A stretch of DNA of 64,000 nt from Knoxdaviesia capensis (GCA_001510575.1 LNGK01000003.1:2333369-2397368); one strand, 5' to 3'. Positions 44,773 to 56,542 are shown, counted from the stretch's first letter. Translations and numbers: made by a program. The notes: a model not told the origin generated them from the sequence alone.

Positions 44773-47337
44773 CTAGACCAAAGTCCCACTCTCCGCCTGG
44801 TTGAGTCCTGAACTCTCTTCACCAGGGCCATCCACACCCTCGACATCACCAGACCCAGGGCTACGCTGTCTCTTGACAGAGAACATGTACGAGCGGTCAA
44901 AGTCGATGACCATGGTCTGCTGCAGCTCGTCATTCCACAGGAGATTTGCACATCGCAGATCCTCATGCACAACCCCATACCGCTCGAGCGCATCGGAAGC
45001 GCGGGCAATCTCTTCGTCCAGATCCGCGTCGGTCGGGTTGTGGCGCGAAAGTGACTCCCCGGCGTATGAGAGGATAAGCATGTGCGACACAAGCGCGCCG
45101 CCGCACAATGGGAACTCGCGCTGCAGCTGAATGAATCCGAGACACACGGGCACGATTTCACCCTGGACGGGACGCAGTCGGTTGTAGACATTCTGCTCGT
45201 GGGCGAGGAGGCTGGCATGGCTTCGTTGCACGCCTTTGGCTACCAAGGTGTAACCGTAAGGATACGCAGTCATGCGAAAGAGCGCGCCGATGGCTCCGTA
45301 TTTGCCCACTTTGTCCAACGGATCACATGCGTCATCGAGGTTGACGGCAAGTTGCCGCTGTATGATGGCACACACACGGGATGCCGAGATTTGGTGGGTG
45401 CGGACGAGTGGGTCTTGGTTTCGGTGTAGGTCCACGTTCGGGCACGACAGGTCTAGAGGAGCGCAGATGCGGGGACTGGCGGTGTTCAGTAGTCCGCGGA
45501 GACACTTTTGCGTGCACGGACGCGAAAGGACCGGGCGGCTCTCTCCTGGAGACCGGAAAACGAAGCGCTCCGAGTGCGGAGAGAACGGGGGTTGCGATGA
45601 CAGTGGAGGGTCGTCGTTAGAAACGGCTCGTTTTTGTGGATCTTCTGAGCGAGGGCCTTGACTGGAACCGCGTTCAGGGCGTGGCAAGTTAGGGGGGGCG
45701 GATGCTGGGTTTGGCGTGTCGTTGGGCTTGTCGCCACTATGCTTGGTGTTCTTGGGCTTCGTCTCCTTCACTGGCCAACGTGGACGGCTGGCGAGGATCT
45801 GGGCTTGCATTTCAGGAGAAGATCGGGACTGTGCCAGGGCCAAGGACACAAGTGTTGAGAGAAACGCAATGGGCGTGCGATCAAGTTGGTCCAGGTACGG
45901 CTCAATTTCTGACTTGAGCATCGGCCGGCCAGAAGACGAGATTGGCAACTGCTTGGCAGGAAAAAACACACGATAGTAGAGAGTACCTGGGGTTTGGCTA
46001 AGATTTGAGTGTAGAAGAATGTAAGATTCTCCCGTCGATATGCAGCCGTAATGCAAGCCACTTGCCACCATATAGTGATAAACTTGACAGAGGACCTGGG
46101 CCACAGTCGCGCGGCATTCCTCCGTGGTGGGGGGCGTGCCCCGTTTCCGTGCCGATTTCTCCCCGTCGTTGCTGTGTGATGTCTTGTTAAGGATGGCGGC
46201 AACGGCATCAGCAAAGAGAGTGGAGTCTCGCACTCCCGTCAATGCAGTCTGGATAGTGGTCGTGTTCAGCTTATGCGCTGCTTTGTATTCCATGATAAGA
46301 ATGGGGGATTGTGCGGGGGGCGTTGATGTTGGTTGTTCTTGAGACGAGGAAGGGGGAAATGCCGACCGTGAGATCCCCGAGGCACAAGAATCTGGCTGCT
46401 CAACATCGGGATCTCCGCCAATTGCACCGGCAGCAGCCGTCATTGTGGGATTCGCATTGACACGAATTGCCCAGCGGTCAGGGATCATGCGCCTTTCCGG
46501 AGAAGCACGCTTGGGCGACGGTTCCGCGGCGTCCGGAGATGGGGCCCGGCGCTTTTGAGACCGGCCACGATCACTGTCCTCAGCGGTCTGTCCCGAGCCA
46601 GGGAGGGTTTGTACTGCCTCGGACGCTACCGGTGAACTTGAGGTCGGAGGACTAGCGGTGGCAAGGGGCCGTAGAACAAACGCTCCAGGAGAGCTTGAAA
46701 TGTGGGCTTGAATGCGGGACTCCTCTTGCCTGCGGCCGGCATCTGGAGCTTCGTAAGGCAGCTCTGCATCATGCTGGAGACTCATGGGACGGTCACAGAA
46801 TCGTACAAAACACGATGGCGCGCTATTTCGACTGGCACATGCAGCAAATATATCCTCGACGCGCTGCTCCACGGTGATTTGGCTGAGGATGGGAATGTCA
46901 CTTTCGTAGAGGAGGACCGTCGGTCTTCGTGTGAACTTGATATACGAGTAGCTGGGGAAAAGGGGGTCGTCACCGAGGAGATTTAAGAGCGTGGAATAGA
47001 AAGACGTATTGATAGAGTCGAAGTCTGTCCACGGCACAATCTCGCTCGGGTAGACACGGCCTGCAACACTCGTAAAGCCACCCGTACTAGTATCAGTCGT
47101 AGATGGAATTCCCACAGTGATTGGGAAGACGAACATGGTGTGGAAATAGTAGAGAAGGAGAGGGAATGATGTTTGACGTGATTCTGCCTCCGCCACTTCT
47201 GCTCGCTTGGTGGCGACCTCCGCCTGCTCCAGAGCAGCATTCCGTTCCAGGATGGCTTGGTTCGCTCGTTCATTAGCTTGATCAATCTCAGCTTGGATAA
47301 GGCGAGCAATATGGGGAGGGAGCTTTGATAGATCCAT
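44773..47337 (-). CDS. coiled coil, REase-like region and protein-kinase-like domain protein (fungal Crinkler-type architecture)
   Basis: This is a single 854-codon open frame. Residues about 10-55 form an Ala/Glu-rich coiled coil. Residues about 200-340 are a disordered, Pro/Ser/Arg-rich linker. Around 346-440 a region with I-L-I-M-E-Y-K (E350, K352) and a later Q-V-Y-H-Y-M...Y-G-x2-S-T-G-E block resembles a PD-(D/E)xK nuclease fold as found in fungal proteins of this layout. A second disordered linker follows. The C-terminus is a kinase-like domain: Lys at 701, Glu at 714, H-E-D at 791-793 with Asn at 798, and D-F-D at 812-814. Only about 40 residues follow D-F-D, so the C-lobe is very short. 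By architecture it resembles the nuclease-kinase effectors related to Crinklers, implicated in conflict between or within organisms. That role is inference. Confidence 0.78.
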   Translation of the reverse strand: MDLSKLPPHIARLIQAEIDQANERANQAILERNAALEQAEVATKRAEVAEAESRQTSFPLLLYYFHTMFVFPITVGIPSTTDTSTGGFTSVAGRVYPSEIVPWTDFDSINTSFYSTLLNLLGDDPLFPSYSYIKFTRRPTVLLYESDIPILSQITVEQRVEDIFAACASRNSAPSCFVRFCDRPMSLQHDAELPYEAPDAGRRQEESRIQAHISSSPGAFVLRPLATASPPTSSSPVASEAVQTLPGSGQTAEDSDRGRSQKRRAPSPDAAEPSPKRASPERRMIPDRWAIRVNANPTMTAAAGAIGGDPDVEQPDSCASGISRSAFPPSSSQEQPTSTPPAQSPILIMEYKAAHKLNTTTIQTALTGVRDSTLFADAVAAILNKTSHSNDGEKSARKRGTPPTTEECRATVAQVLCQVYHYMVASGLHYGCISTGESYILLHSNLSQTPGTLYYRVFFPAKQLPISSSGRPMLKSEIEPYLDQLDRTPIAFLSTLVSLALAQSRSSPEMQAQILASRPRWPVKETKPKNTKHSGDKPNDTPNPASAPPNLPRPERGSSQGPRSEDPQKRAVSNDDPPLSSQPPFSPHSERFVFRSPGESRPVLSRPCTQKCLRGLLNTASPRICAPLDLSCPNVDLHRNQDPLVRTHQISASRVCAIIQRQLAVNLDDACDPLDKVGKYGAIGALFRMTAYPYGYTLVAKGVQRSHASLLAHEQNVYNRLRPVQGEIVPVCLGFIQLQREFPLCGGALVSHMLILSYAGESLSRHNPTDADLDEEIARASDALERYGVVHEDLRCANLLWNDELQQTMVIDFDRSYMFSVKRQRSPGSGDVEGVDGPGEESSGLNQAESGTLV

Positions 47338-47726
47338 AACTGAGCTTCTAAGTAGGAATTAAATTGGTGTTTTGTTGAAGGTTGGAAATAATAATAAAAT
47401 AATCATAAACGAGGCGAAAAATGACGCTTGCTAGATAGCCTGGCCGAATACGACTTGACTAAGCAAAACCGAATATTTAACCGACTATTAGCCCGAGGAC
47501 TGCTTTTTTTATCTTTTATCTCAATGAATCAAGAATTGAGATTCCCTCCAGTAATATCAAATCGTCAATGATCAAATGCCCATGGTAGACTGATGATACT
47601 ATCGTGATATCTTCCCCTTTTCTTCCATCACTTGTCCATTTTTTCTTTCCTCATATTTATCTTCCTTCACTAAGGACTCTCTTTCTCTCCTTCTCTGTAC
47701 CTAAGCCTACCCTCTAATTTCCATAC
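47338..47726. promoter_or_regulatory. divergent promoter, kinase-like gene and ADA3
   Basis: This 389-bp AT-rich spacer lies between two divergent genes and marks the right edge of the accessory island. The ADA3 side is CT-rich (47,610-47,720). Confidence 0.5.
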
Positions 47727-50063
47727 ATGCCTCCTCCTCCCACCGGTGGCCCCGGCAAGAAGGCCGGGGGGCCGGGCAGCATCCAGCGGCAGCGCAGCCG
47801 CAACTCGACACCCAGCTCGACGGTAGTCGGCGGCGGCGGAGCCCACGCCCACACGCACACGATCCCGACGGCCAGCCTGCCGCCCATCGAGACGGTCGAC
47901 ACCGAGTTCCTCGAGCTGCGCGTGGAGAAGTTCCGCAACATCACGTACGAGGACATTGTCGATCAGGTCGCGTCGAATGCCGTGGTGCCGGACTCGCGCA
48001 GCCTCGACGGCATGATCCAGCGGCTGCAGCGGCTGCAGTCGACCATCGAACTGCGCAGCAACTTCTGCGACCGCGGCATGCGCATCCTGGCGGCGGCGCG
48101 CAAGAACCGCATCGACGATATCGCGTCGGACAATCCCCGTTCATCGGCTGTGGTCGACGACAGCGCCCGCGGTGATGATGATGAGGGCGGTCGCACCAAG
48201 AAGCGCAAGCGCAAGAGCGCGAACGACACTCTTGCTCCTCAAGAGATCAAGACCGGTACGTCTCAGGCTTCCGAACTTCCATGATTCATTCTGTGTCCTT
48301 GATTAAGGGCCGAGTTAAACGCTACACTACCCTCGTTTGCTACCCCATTCATAATCAACGTGCACTCCACATCGCTCTCTCTCCTCCCATTCCCTGTCCA
48401 ACTGCTCGTGGTCTTTTTTGTTTCTCTTTCCTGTGATCTGAATTTATGTACTGCTTGTTGTCAGAGTGACTCTTCTCTTTCCCCCACTTGCTTCTATTCC
48501 CACACTGCCTTCATCTCCATTATCCCTCAAACCAATTGAACAAGCCGAACTTGGGCTTGCTATTTCTCCCCACATCCTGCTAACCCATTTCCTTTTCGTT
48601 ATCTTCCTCTAGAGCGGGCCTCGCCTCTCCGTGACTCGAAGCCGAAGAAACACACCCGCGGCTCGGCTGCGGTGGGTTCTCCTGTTGCGACATCCCCTGC
48701 GCGAGCCCGAAGCCCCGGTGCCATGGACGTGGACGATAAGAAGGCGAAGAAGGAGGAGGAAGAGGAAGAAGAGGACGAGGAGGGCGAATCGAGCTCTGAC
48801 GAGGATGCTCGTCCTCCCCGGCCGCAGCCGCAAGCTATGACTTTTGGCGATGATCCTTCGACGTTCCCCGACCCCACCGTGTACGAAATTCTGCCTGTGA
48901 CCCCTGGCATGTCTGAGGACGAGATCAAGGCCATCTACTCCGTGGCTATCTACCCGAAGGACAACCTGCGCGACAAGATCTCCGGCCCTGTGCCCAACAT
49001 TGATTTCGGTACTGTTAAGCCTAGTAGTCAAATCAGCTTCTCGACCTTTTCAACGTTCCTCGAGCCGTACTTCCGCGCCTTCACTGAAGAGGACTTGGCG
49101 TTCCTCCGTGAGCGTGGCGACAGAGTTGCGCCTTTCCACCTGCCGAAGAAGGGCAAGAAACACTACAAGGAGATTTGGGCCGAGGAGGATGGCCTGTCGT
49201 CTGTCGATGGACTGAACAAGCTGCCGCTTAACCAGGCCCGTGGCTCTATCGAGATAATGGACGATAGTGTTGCCGAAACAGATCGCCTTTCGGTTGGTCC
49301 GCTGCTTGCGCGTCTGCTCCAGGCCCTGAGACCCGAGGGGCGGGCTAATGCTGGCGATGAGAAAGCTGGGGATGTCGCTATGGGTGGTACTGACAGCTTC
49401 GGAGCTGAAAGCAACCCCGCGGCCCCTGGCGACGAGAAGAACATCTCGTTCCCGGCCGCGACGCAGATGGCGGAGTCGAACACGGAGGCGTGGAAGAAGA
49501 CCACCCACGCCAAGCTAGAGTACCCCCAGATCGAAGAGCGCATCAAACAGGAACTGCGCCACGTCGGCTTCCTGCCGCTTGAGGGCAACTTCGACAACGA
49601 GTACGACGCGCACTACGACGACGAAGTCGCTGCGCGTCTGCGGCTCCTGCAGGGCCGGCTGCGCGAGCAGATGCTGATCAACGGCGCGCGCAAGAGCCGG
49701 CTCATGGAGCTGGTGAAGGAGCGCATGGCGCACGAGGAGTACCAGACCATCCTCGAGGACCTAGACTCGCAGGTGTCGGCGGCGTACCTCAAGCGCACGC
49801 CGGCGATGGGCAAGAGCAAGAAGGCGAAGCGGCCCGGCGCCGGTGCTGCTGGTACGGCGCGCCCCGGCATTGGCGACCTGGCCAAGACGCTCATGGAGCG
49901 CCGTCGGCGGTGGATTGAAACCATTGGCTCGGTCTTCGAGGACGGTCTGGGCAAAAAGCCGCGGGTCATCAACCCCCCGACGTCGCTCTTTGGGGCTGCG
50001 GAGATGACGGAGCTGATTCAGCGGGAGAAGGACCAGTGGGACGAGGAGGTCGAGGAGGAGTGA
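47727..50063 (+). CDS. NGG1: SAGA complex adaptor ADA3/NGG1
   Basis: Ada3 links the Gcn5 acetyltransferase and Ada2 in SAGA-type coactivators in the nucleus. Exons are 47727-48255 and 48613-50063 (659 aa). The intron 48256-48612 is unusually long here (357 nt) but has a GTACGT donor and CTCTAG acceptor and keeps frame. The first exon has a conserved E-F-L-E-L-R...Y-E-D-I block and basic K-K-R-K-R-K. Exon 2 starts with a basic/acidic disordered region. The C-terminal Ada3 domain is clear: [24 protein letters not shown]-x-[20 protein letters not shown] and A-Y-L-K-R-T. The length suits fungal homologues. Confidence 0.93.
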
Positions 50064-51280
50064 GTGATGCCAAGCTCTTCTACGATATGACCTTTTCTGT
50101 TCCTGCTTTGTGTTTTACTAGTTTCTCTCATCTCCCCCCCGTTGACTGCGTCGTTTGGTGTTTTCTGAGCCTGGTTTGGGGCTAGGCGTTATGATATCCG
50201 TGGCATCGGAAAGTTTTTACATTTATGTCTTTTAAGGCGGATCGGTCCGTTGGCGTTTGGTACATACCGGGTCCGGGGAATTTGCTTGATGGATGAAGGG
50301 ACCCAATTCCGGGATGATGGCATGACGACGGGGTTTTTTCCATTGTTAATTCGGTTATGCTCTTCGCTTCTGGTAGTTTATAATGGCGTTTCTCTGATCA
50401 ATAAATACATGGCCCTTTTATCGTTTTTACAAGCTTCCTTGTGTTGGTTGGATATACCTCCTTCACCCGCAGTATTTTGTAAAACGTGGGTTCGAAAGGA
50501 TAAATATCTCGAAGTAACACACTGGACAGCAAGTATCAGATCATGGCACGATGTGGGGAAACGGATAGCAGGAACGGGAGGGCTCAGAGCTGGTTGCTCC
50601 TTCTGTTTGAAACCCCACACAGCTCTGCCAGTTCATGATCGCGCCTTCTCTCTGGGAGCTTTAAGGTTTTACCGGCTTCACTTGGCCCGACGTGACTAAT
50701 CAAAAATCAACGACATGTATCAATTCTCATGATATCTTCAATTCCCAGCAGTTCTTCTCGCTTTCCATCCCGTCCTATTGTCGTTGTTCTAGATCATTGA
50801 GTATCTGTGAGACCCGCCTAAGCTCCCGCATCCAATTACAGCGCACCCCCAGAAAGCGGGGTTAGGGTGGGTTGATCGCTCTATCAGATATTCTGGGTCC
50901 CGCTGATTGCTGGACCGCGGCGGGCTCCGATAGCGGGATTAAGCTCCAGAACGCCTCAATTGAGCCCTGAAAGATAGGCCGGGTATATAGCTCAGTTGGG
51001 CTGTCAGACTTCGACGTTCCCTTCTGCCCGGCGCTGAGCTCGTTTCGTCTCGTGCCATACAGGTGTTTTCAGCCAACCAGAGCCTGGTGCAGAAGCCAAA
51101 GAGTTGTGGACATCTTTTCCCCGCCGGTCTTCTATAGAAGCTCTCGAAATCTGGAGATTGACTCTCGGTTCCCTTTCTTGTTCTTTTAGACATTTTAGCT
51201 GTGTGCTGTCTTGAGACCTTAGTAGCAGGCACATATCAACCTTTGATATATCTCACTGCTGCCGATTGAGCATCGTCATC
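50064..51280. other. intergenic, ADA3 to urease
   Basis: This stretch holds the ADA3 3' UTR (T-rich, to about 50,250) and the urease promoter. A GGGTTAGGG motif lies near 50,859. An A-box-like TAGCTCAGTTGG at about 50,989 is not part of a foldable tRNA. No gene is seen. Confidence 0.5.
50881..50977. promoter_or_regulatory. three HGATAR (GATA-factor) motifs upstream of urease
   Basis: CTATCA at 50881-50886 (TGATAG on the other strand), CGATAG at 50928-50933 and AGATAG at 50972-50977 lie about 300-400 bp upstream of the urease ATG. HGATAR is the site of the nitrogen regulator AreA/NIT2. The motif is short, so chance clustering is possible. Confidence 0.35.
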
Positions 51281-54088
51281 ATGCATCTCGTTCCAAAAGA
51301 GGTTTGTCCCGCAAAGCTTGATCTGTAAATAGAGCCAAGACTGTCAAGTTGCGCGTCCTGACGTTTTTTTTCTCTCTCACTCTCTAGCTTGATAAGCTCA
51401 CGGTATCCCAATTGGGATTCCTGGCCCAGCGTCGCCTGGCCCGCGGCGTCAGACTCAACCACTCCGAAGCGATTGTAATGTCACCCAGCTGTTCCTTGTG
51501 TTTGTTAGAATCAATCACATCCCCTAGACTAACAACATGTGCTGTCTACACGGCTCTAGGCCCTTATCGCAAACAACCTGCAAGAGCTCATTCGCGATGG
51601 CAACCACACGGTGGCCGACCTGATGTCGATCGGCGCCACCATGCTGGGCCGCCGCCACGTGCTCCCGGAGGTGTGCAGCACGGTGCACGAGATCCAGGTC
51701 GAGGGCACCTTCCGCATGGGCACGTACCTGGTGACCGTGCACAACCCGATCAGCACCGACGACGGCGACCTCGAGCGTGCGCTGTACGGGAGCTTCCTGC
51801 CGGTGCCGTCGGCCGACCTGTTCCCGCTGCCGGATGCGTCCGCGTACGAGCCGACCAAGCAGCCCGGCGCGGTGGTCGCCGTGAAGGGCTCGGTGACGCT
51901 CAATGAGGGCCGCAAGCGCGTGAGGCTGACCGTTACCAGCAAGGGTGACCGGCCCATCCAGGTTGGCTCGCACTACCACTTTATCGAGACTAACCCGGAG
52001 CTGCAGTTCGACCGCGCCCGGGCGTACGGGTGCCGGCTGGACATCCCGGCTGGAACCTCTGTCCGGTTCGAGCCGGGTGACTCAAAGACCGTCACGCTTG
52101 TGGAGATTGCTGGTAACAAGGTTATCCGCGGCGGAAACAACCTTGCTTCTGGAGGCGTGGAGCACTGGCGCGTCGATGAGATCATCACAAAGCTGCAGGC
52201 TGCCGGCTTCGCACACACCCCGCAGCCCGCCGCCGACGCGGCCCTGCTGGGAGAAGCTACTGCGTTCACCATGGACCGAACTGCCTATGCCTCGATGTTT
52301 GGCCCGTCAACTGGTGACCTTGTCCGCCTGGGCGCCACCGATCTGTGGGTCAGGGTTGAGAAGGACTACACTGTGTACGGCGACGAATGCAAGTTCGGTG
52401 GCGGCAAGACCCTCCGTGAAGGCATGGGCCAGGCATCTGGCCGCCCCGACGCCGAGTCTCTCGACCTAGTCATCACAAACGCCCTGGTGATTGACAGCAC
52501 TGGAATCTTCAAAGCCGATATTGGAGTCAAGAACGGCCTGATTGCGGGCATTGGCAAGGCCGGAAACCCGGATGTTATGGACGGAGTCTCGCCGAACATG
52601 GTGGTGGGCAGCTGCACGGACGTGATCGCCGGGGAGGGCAAGATCCTAACGGCTGGTGGCATCGACACGCACATCCACTTCATCTGCCCGCAGCAGGCGT
52701 ACGAGTCAATCGCCTCGGGCATCACGTCGATGCTGGGCGGCGGCACGGGCCCCAGCACGGGCACCAACGCGACGACCTGCACGCCCGGCAAAACCTACAT
52801 GCGGCAGATGATGCAGGCGTGCGACACGCTGCCGGTCAACTTCGGCATCACCGGCAAGGGCAACGACAGCGGGCCCGACGGGCTGCGCGAGCAGGTGCAG
52901 GCGGGCGCGTGCGGGCTCAAGCTGCACGAGGACTGGGGCACGACGCCGGCGGCGATCGACGCGTGCCTGTCGGTGTGCGACGAGTTCGACGTGCAGGCGC
53001 AGATCCACACCGACACGCTCAACGAGTCCGGGTTCGTCGAGCAGACCGTCGCCGCTTTCAAGGGGCGCACGATCCACGCGTACCACACCGAGGGCGCCGG
53101 CGGCGGCCACGCGCCCGACATCATCAGCGTGGTCGAGCACGCCAACGTGCTGCCGTCGTCGACGAACCCCACGCGCCCCTTCACGCGCAACACGCTGGAC
53201 GAGCACGTCGACATGCTGATGGTGTGCCACCACCTGTCGCGCAACATCCCCGAGGACGTGGCGTTTGCCGAGTCGCGGATCCGCGCGGAGACCATCGCGG
53301 CCGAGGACGTGCTGCACGACCTCGGCGCTATCAGCATGATGTCGTCCGATTCGCAGGCTATGGGCCGCTGCGGCGAGGTCATCTTGCGGTCGTGGAACAC
53401 GGCGCATAAGAACAAGCTGCAGCGCGGCCCGCTGCCGGAGGACGAAGGGACCGGCGCCGACAACTTCCGCGTGCGCCGGTACATCTCCAAGTACACGATC
53501 AACCCCGCGCTCGCGCAGGGGTGGGGCCACTTGGTCGGCAGCATTGAGGTCGGCAAGCTGGCCGACTTGGTCGTGTGGGATCCGGCGTGGTTCGGGACGA
53601 AGCCGAGCTTGGTGATCAAGAGCGGGTTCATTGCGTATGCGCAGATGGTGAGTTAAAGCCCCCCCCGGAATTCCTTCCGTCCCCTTCTTTTGTTTTGCTT
53701 TTCAGTTCTTCTTCCGCTGTCTGTCCCGAGGCATATTCACATACTGACTCCGTCCTCCAACCTGCAGGGCGACCCCAACGCCTCCATCCCGACGATCCAA
53801 CCGATAATCGCGCGCCCCATGTTCGCCGCCGCCGTCCCCGCCGCCAGCGTGGTGTTCGTGTCGCAGGCCAGCATCGACTTGGGCGTGATGGAGTCGTACG
53901 GCCTCAAGCGCCGCGTCGAGCCCGTGCGCGGCTGTCGCAGCGTGTCGAAGCGCGACATGCGCTTCAACGACTACATGCCGCGCATGCGGGTTGATCCGGA
54001 GAAGTACACGGTCGAGGCGGATGGCAAGGTGTGTACTGCTGAGCCGGCGGCCGAGTTGCCGCTCGCGCAGGCGTTTTATGTGTTCTGA
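51281..54088 (+). CDS. URE1: urease (single-chain fungal type)
   Basis: Urease is a cytosolic nickel enzyme hydrolysing urea to ammonia and carbamate in nitrogen scavenging. Exons are 51281-51301 (only seven codons), 51388-51474, 51560-53647 and 53768-54088 (838 aa, the usual fungal length). Gamma, beta and alpha regions are fused in that order. Active-site landmarks are all present: T-H-I-H-F-I-C-P-Q (Ni-binding His pair), the carbamylated Lys in [34 protein letters not shown], and the flap M-V-C-H-H-L with the catalytic His. The start at 51281 gives the conserved M-H-L-x-P-K-E-x-D-K-L N-terminus. Nickel-insertion accessory genes are not in this window. Nitrogen (GATA-factor) regulation is likely. 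Confidence 0.98.
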
Positions 54089-55198
54089 GTCAGGGCGATA
54101 TGGGTGGTCTTTGGTGGGCGGCTGTGCTGTAAAAAGCAAAATTTTTTTTTTTTGAATGAAGATAGGGCCGGGAAGATCGAGAATGAGGATTGGAGGCGGT
54201 GTACTGTGCAATTCAAATACCTAAATCGAATGGATTCGTTATGCCAACCATGAACCGCATCATAGACGACCACTGACCGGTGTAAGCGAGAGCTGTAGGT
54301 TAGCAGGTAGTCGTAAGCCCCGGCCCCTGCACCAACATGATATACACAGCACATCGATAACAAGAAGTGAAGAGATGATTTTTCAATTCATGACCATCAT
54401 TAAAACCATTGCGGAAGACTAGTAGAAAAAGAAAGGACAAACAAAAAACCGAACACAAAAATCAGGGAAACAGGGTCCATCGCAGAGAAACAGAAAACAA
54501 AAAAAGAACCACAGGGGAATTAGCAGCCGATGCCATCCCCCGTTCTTCAGAACCAGAGAACACAAGAACCACAGTTTCCCACCCCCCCCCTCCGAAAATA
54601 AGAAATCGCCCAAGGAAAAGAAAAGATTCCGCAAGCACCCCCCTCCTGAGAAAATAAGATCGAACCAAAAGTACACACAAAAAGCCGGGGGTGAAGGGAA
54701 AGAAGGGGTATTGGTGGGCCAACAACTCCAGTCATGAAAGACTGAAAGCAAAAATGTGTTCGGTCTGTGGCGCTGTCCCGTTTACCAAGACTGTCCCGTT
54801 CCAGGGAAGCAAGACCGGACGAGGTATCAAGCACGACTGAAAGTCCGTCTTTCCCGATATATACCCAAGAATCTGGTCTGTGGGCTTACACCGGTGAACA
54901 GATCCATGACTTTGCGAGTACAGGGACTGGTCGTGCAGGAAGGAAGGATGAGTAACAGGAAAGACAGGACGAAGCCGGTCCAGACCAAGGAGGCGTGTAA
55001 CACTGTTCAGTCAACCAGACAAAACAATGGGAAGAAAGAGGGAGAATGATCCAAGACGAAGAAAAAACGCTAGCCCAACAGACATGGGAGTGAAGGAGTA
55101 GAGAAAGGGGATAGAGTTAAGGAATAGTAATGGCAGAAGTAGTTTTAACTGAGTGACGTAAAAGAGAAAGAGAGAAAAGAAAAGGCCCCAATGTCTGT
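54089..55198. other. intergenic, tail-to-tail
   Basis: This region holds 3' regions of urease (+) and the HMG-box gene (-). It is A-rich and purine-rich on the plus strand from 54,400 to 54,700, which makes open frames of low complexity. No gene is seen. Confidence 0.55.
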
Positions 55199-56542
55199 TT
55201 ACGCCTTGGCAGCCTTCTTACGGCCAGACTTCTTGGGCTCCTCGGCGGTCTCAACCTTTCCCGAGGTGCGGCGGCGCTTCTTATCCGGGCTGGCCGGAGT
55301 GGCGGGAATGGCGGGCACGGCGGTGATGGGCAGGGTCACGGTGGCAGCGGGCGCGACGGTCAGGTCCTCCAGTTCGCCGGTCTTGCGCTTGCGGCCCGGG
55401 CCGGCCTTCTTGGCGGCCTTGGCGGGCGGCGCCACGTCGTCCTCCTCCTCGCCGTGGGCGTCGACGGTGGCGTGCAGCTGCTCGGCAATGGCGTTCTCAG
55501 CCGAGTCGTCCGGGATGACGATGTTGTGGATCTCGGCGTACTTAAGCGCCTCGTCGTCGGTCATGGCCTTGGCCTCCGGGTTGCCGTGCTTGTACGAGTG
55601 CACGCGGGCGTTGTACAGGCGCAGGTTGTACTGGTAGGCGTTGGTCCAGCCGACCTTCTCGGTCGGGGCCATCGACGACCAGCGGCGCTGGCCCTCCTCC
55701 TGGACAGCCTTCTTGGGGGCCTCGGCACCAAGGTCATTAGCGATGATGGGGCGGGCAGTCTGCATGTACAGGAAGTACGGGGTCAGGGGACGCTTGGGGG
55801 CGTTGGGGTCGTGGCTGCGCTTCTTGCGCTCCTTCTTCTCCTCAACAATGGGGGCAGCAGGCGCAAGGACCGGGGCCAGGACGGGGAAGGCAGCCAGGCT
55901 GGCGTCCAGAGAGCTCAGATCGGCCTCGTCGCCCATGCCGAGGAGCAGGTTGGTCTGGCGCAGGTAGTCATCGCTGAAGGACTTGATGAGCTGCTGGATG
56001 GTCTGCAGTCTGCTGTGAGTCTGGTGGGATGTTAGCATGGGATGCAAAGATAATAGAGGAAGCGCGTAGCGAAAAAGCGAAAAAAAGAAAACTGATCTTC
56101 ACGGAACAGGTGAAGTGAGGTTAAGGTTCAGGGAGAAGAAATAGCGTGGGGTGAAGCGTGGGAGGGCCAAATATAGAAACCCGGCCAGCTGGTGAGGGCA
56201 GAAGCAACGGTGGTCGTTCCTGCCTATTCACCCAGGCTGACGTACAGCCTGAAATGGGGCTCAAACAGCAGCAGGCAGGAGCGCCAGACAAAGCCGTGAA
56301 GGAACCACTTGGACAGGCAGGAAGCCTAAGGAAAGAAGGCCAATGGCAAATGCCCAGATTGGGCAGTTGGCAAGCAGCTGTAGCCAGCTGGTGGGGTGTG
56401 AAGAGGGCACATTTGCAGGTGAACTTACCGAATCACGGACACGGACGAAGTTATCGACATCGATGACGGGAGTGATACGGGGAGCAACGGCGACGTTGCC
56501 AGTGGCCGGGCCGGCCTTTTCCTTCTTGCTGGGGCGGGCCAT
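55199..56542 (-). CDS. HMG-box DNA-binding protein
   Basis: This is a nuclear, probably architectural DNA-binding protein. Exons are 56429-56542 and 55199-56020 (311 aa). The intron 56021-56428 is long (408 nt) with GTAAGT donor, GCTAAC branch and CCAG acceptor. One HMG box lies at about residues 112-185: D-P-N-A-P-K-R-P-L-T-P-Y-F-L-Y, then R-x2-W-S-x-M-A-P-T-E-K, with aromatic residues in helix 3. It is preceded by a basic K-K-E-R-K-K-R-S segment. The acidic C-terminal part carries several Lys/Arg clusters (K-K-A-G-P-G-R-K-R-K, K-K-R-R-R, final K-K-A-A-K-A) typical of nuclear targeting or AT-hook-like binding. The target sequence is unknown. Confidence 0.9.

Noticed and set aside
50976..51036. 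tRNA-like sequence with a perfect A-box (TAGCTCAGTTGG) and flanking GCCGGG/CCCGGC pairing
   Set aside because: The span is only about 55 nt, there is no B-box (GGTTCGANTCC) and no anticodon arm, so it cannot be a normal tRNA.
52706..53631. Open frames of more than 270 codons antisense to urease
   Set aside because: They are shadows of the urease alpha region.
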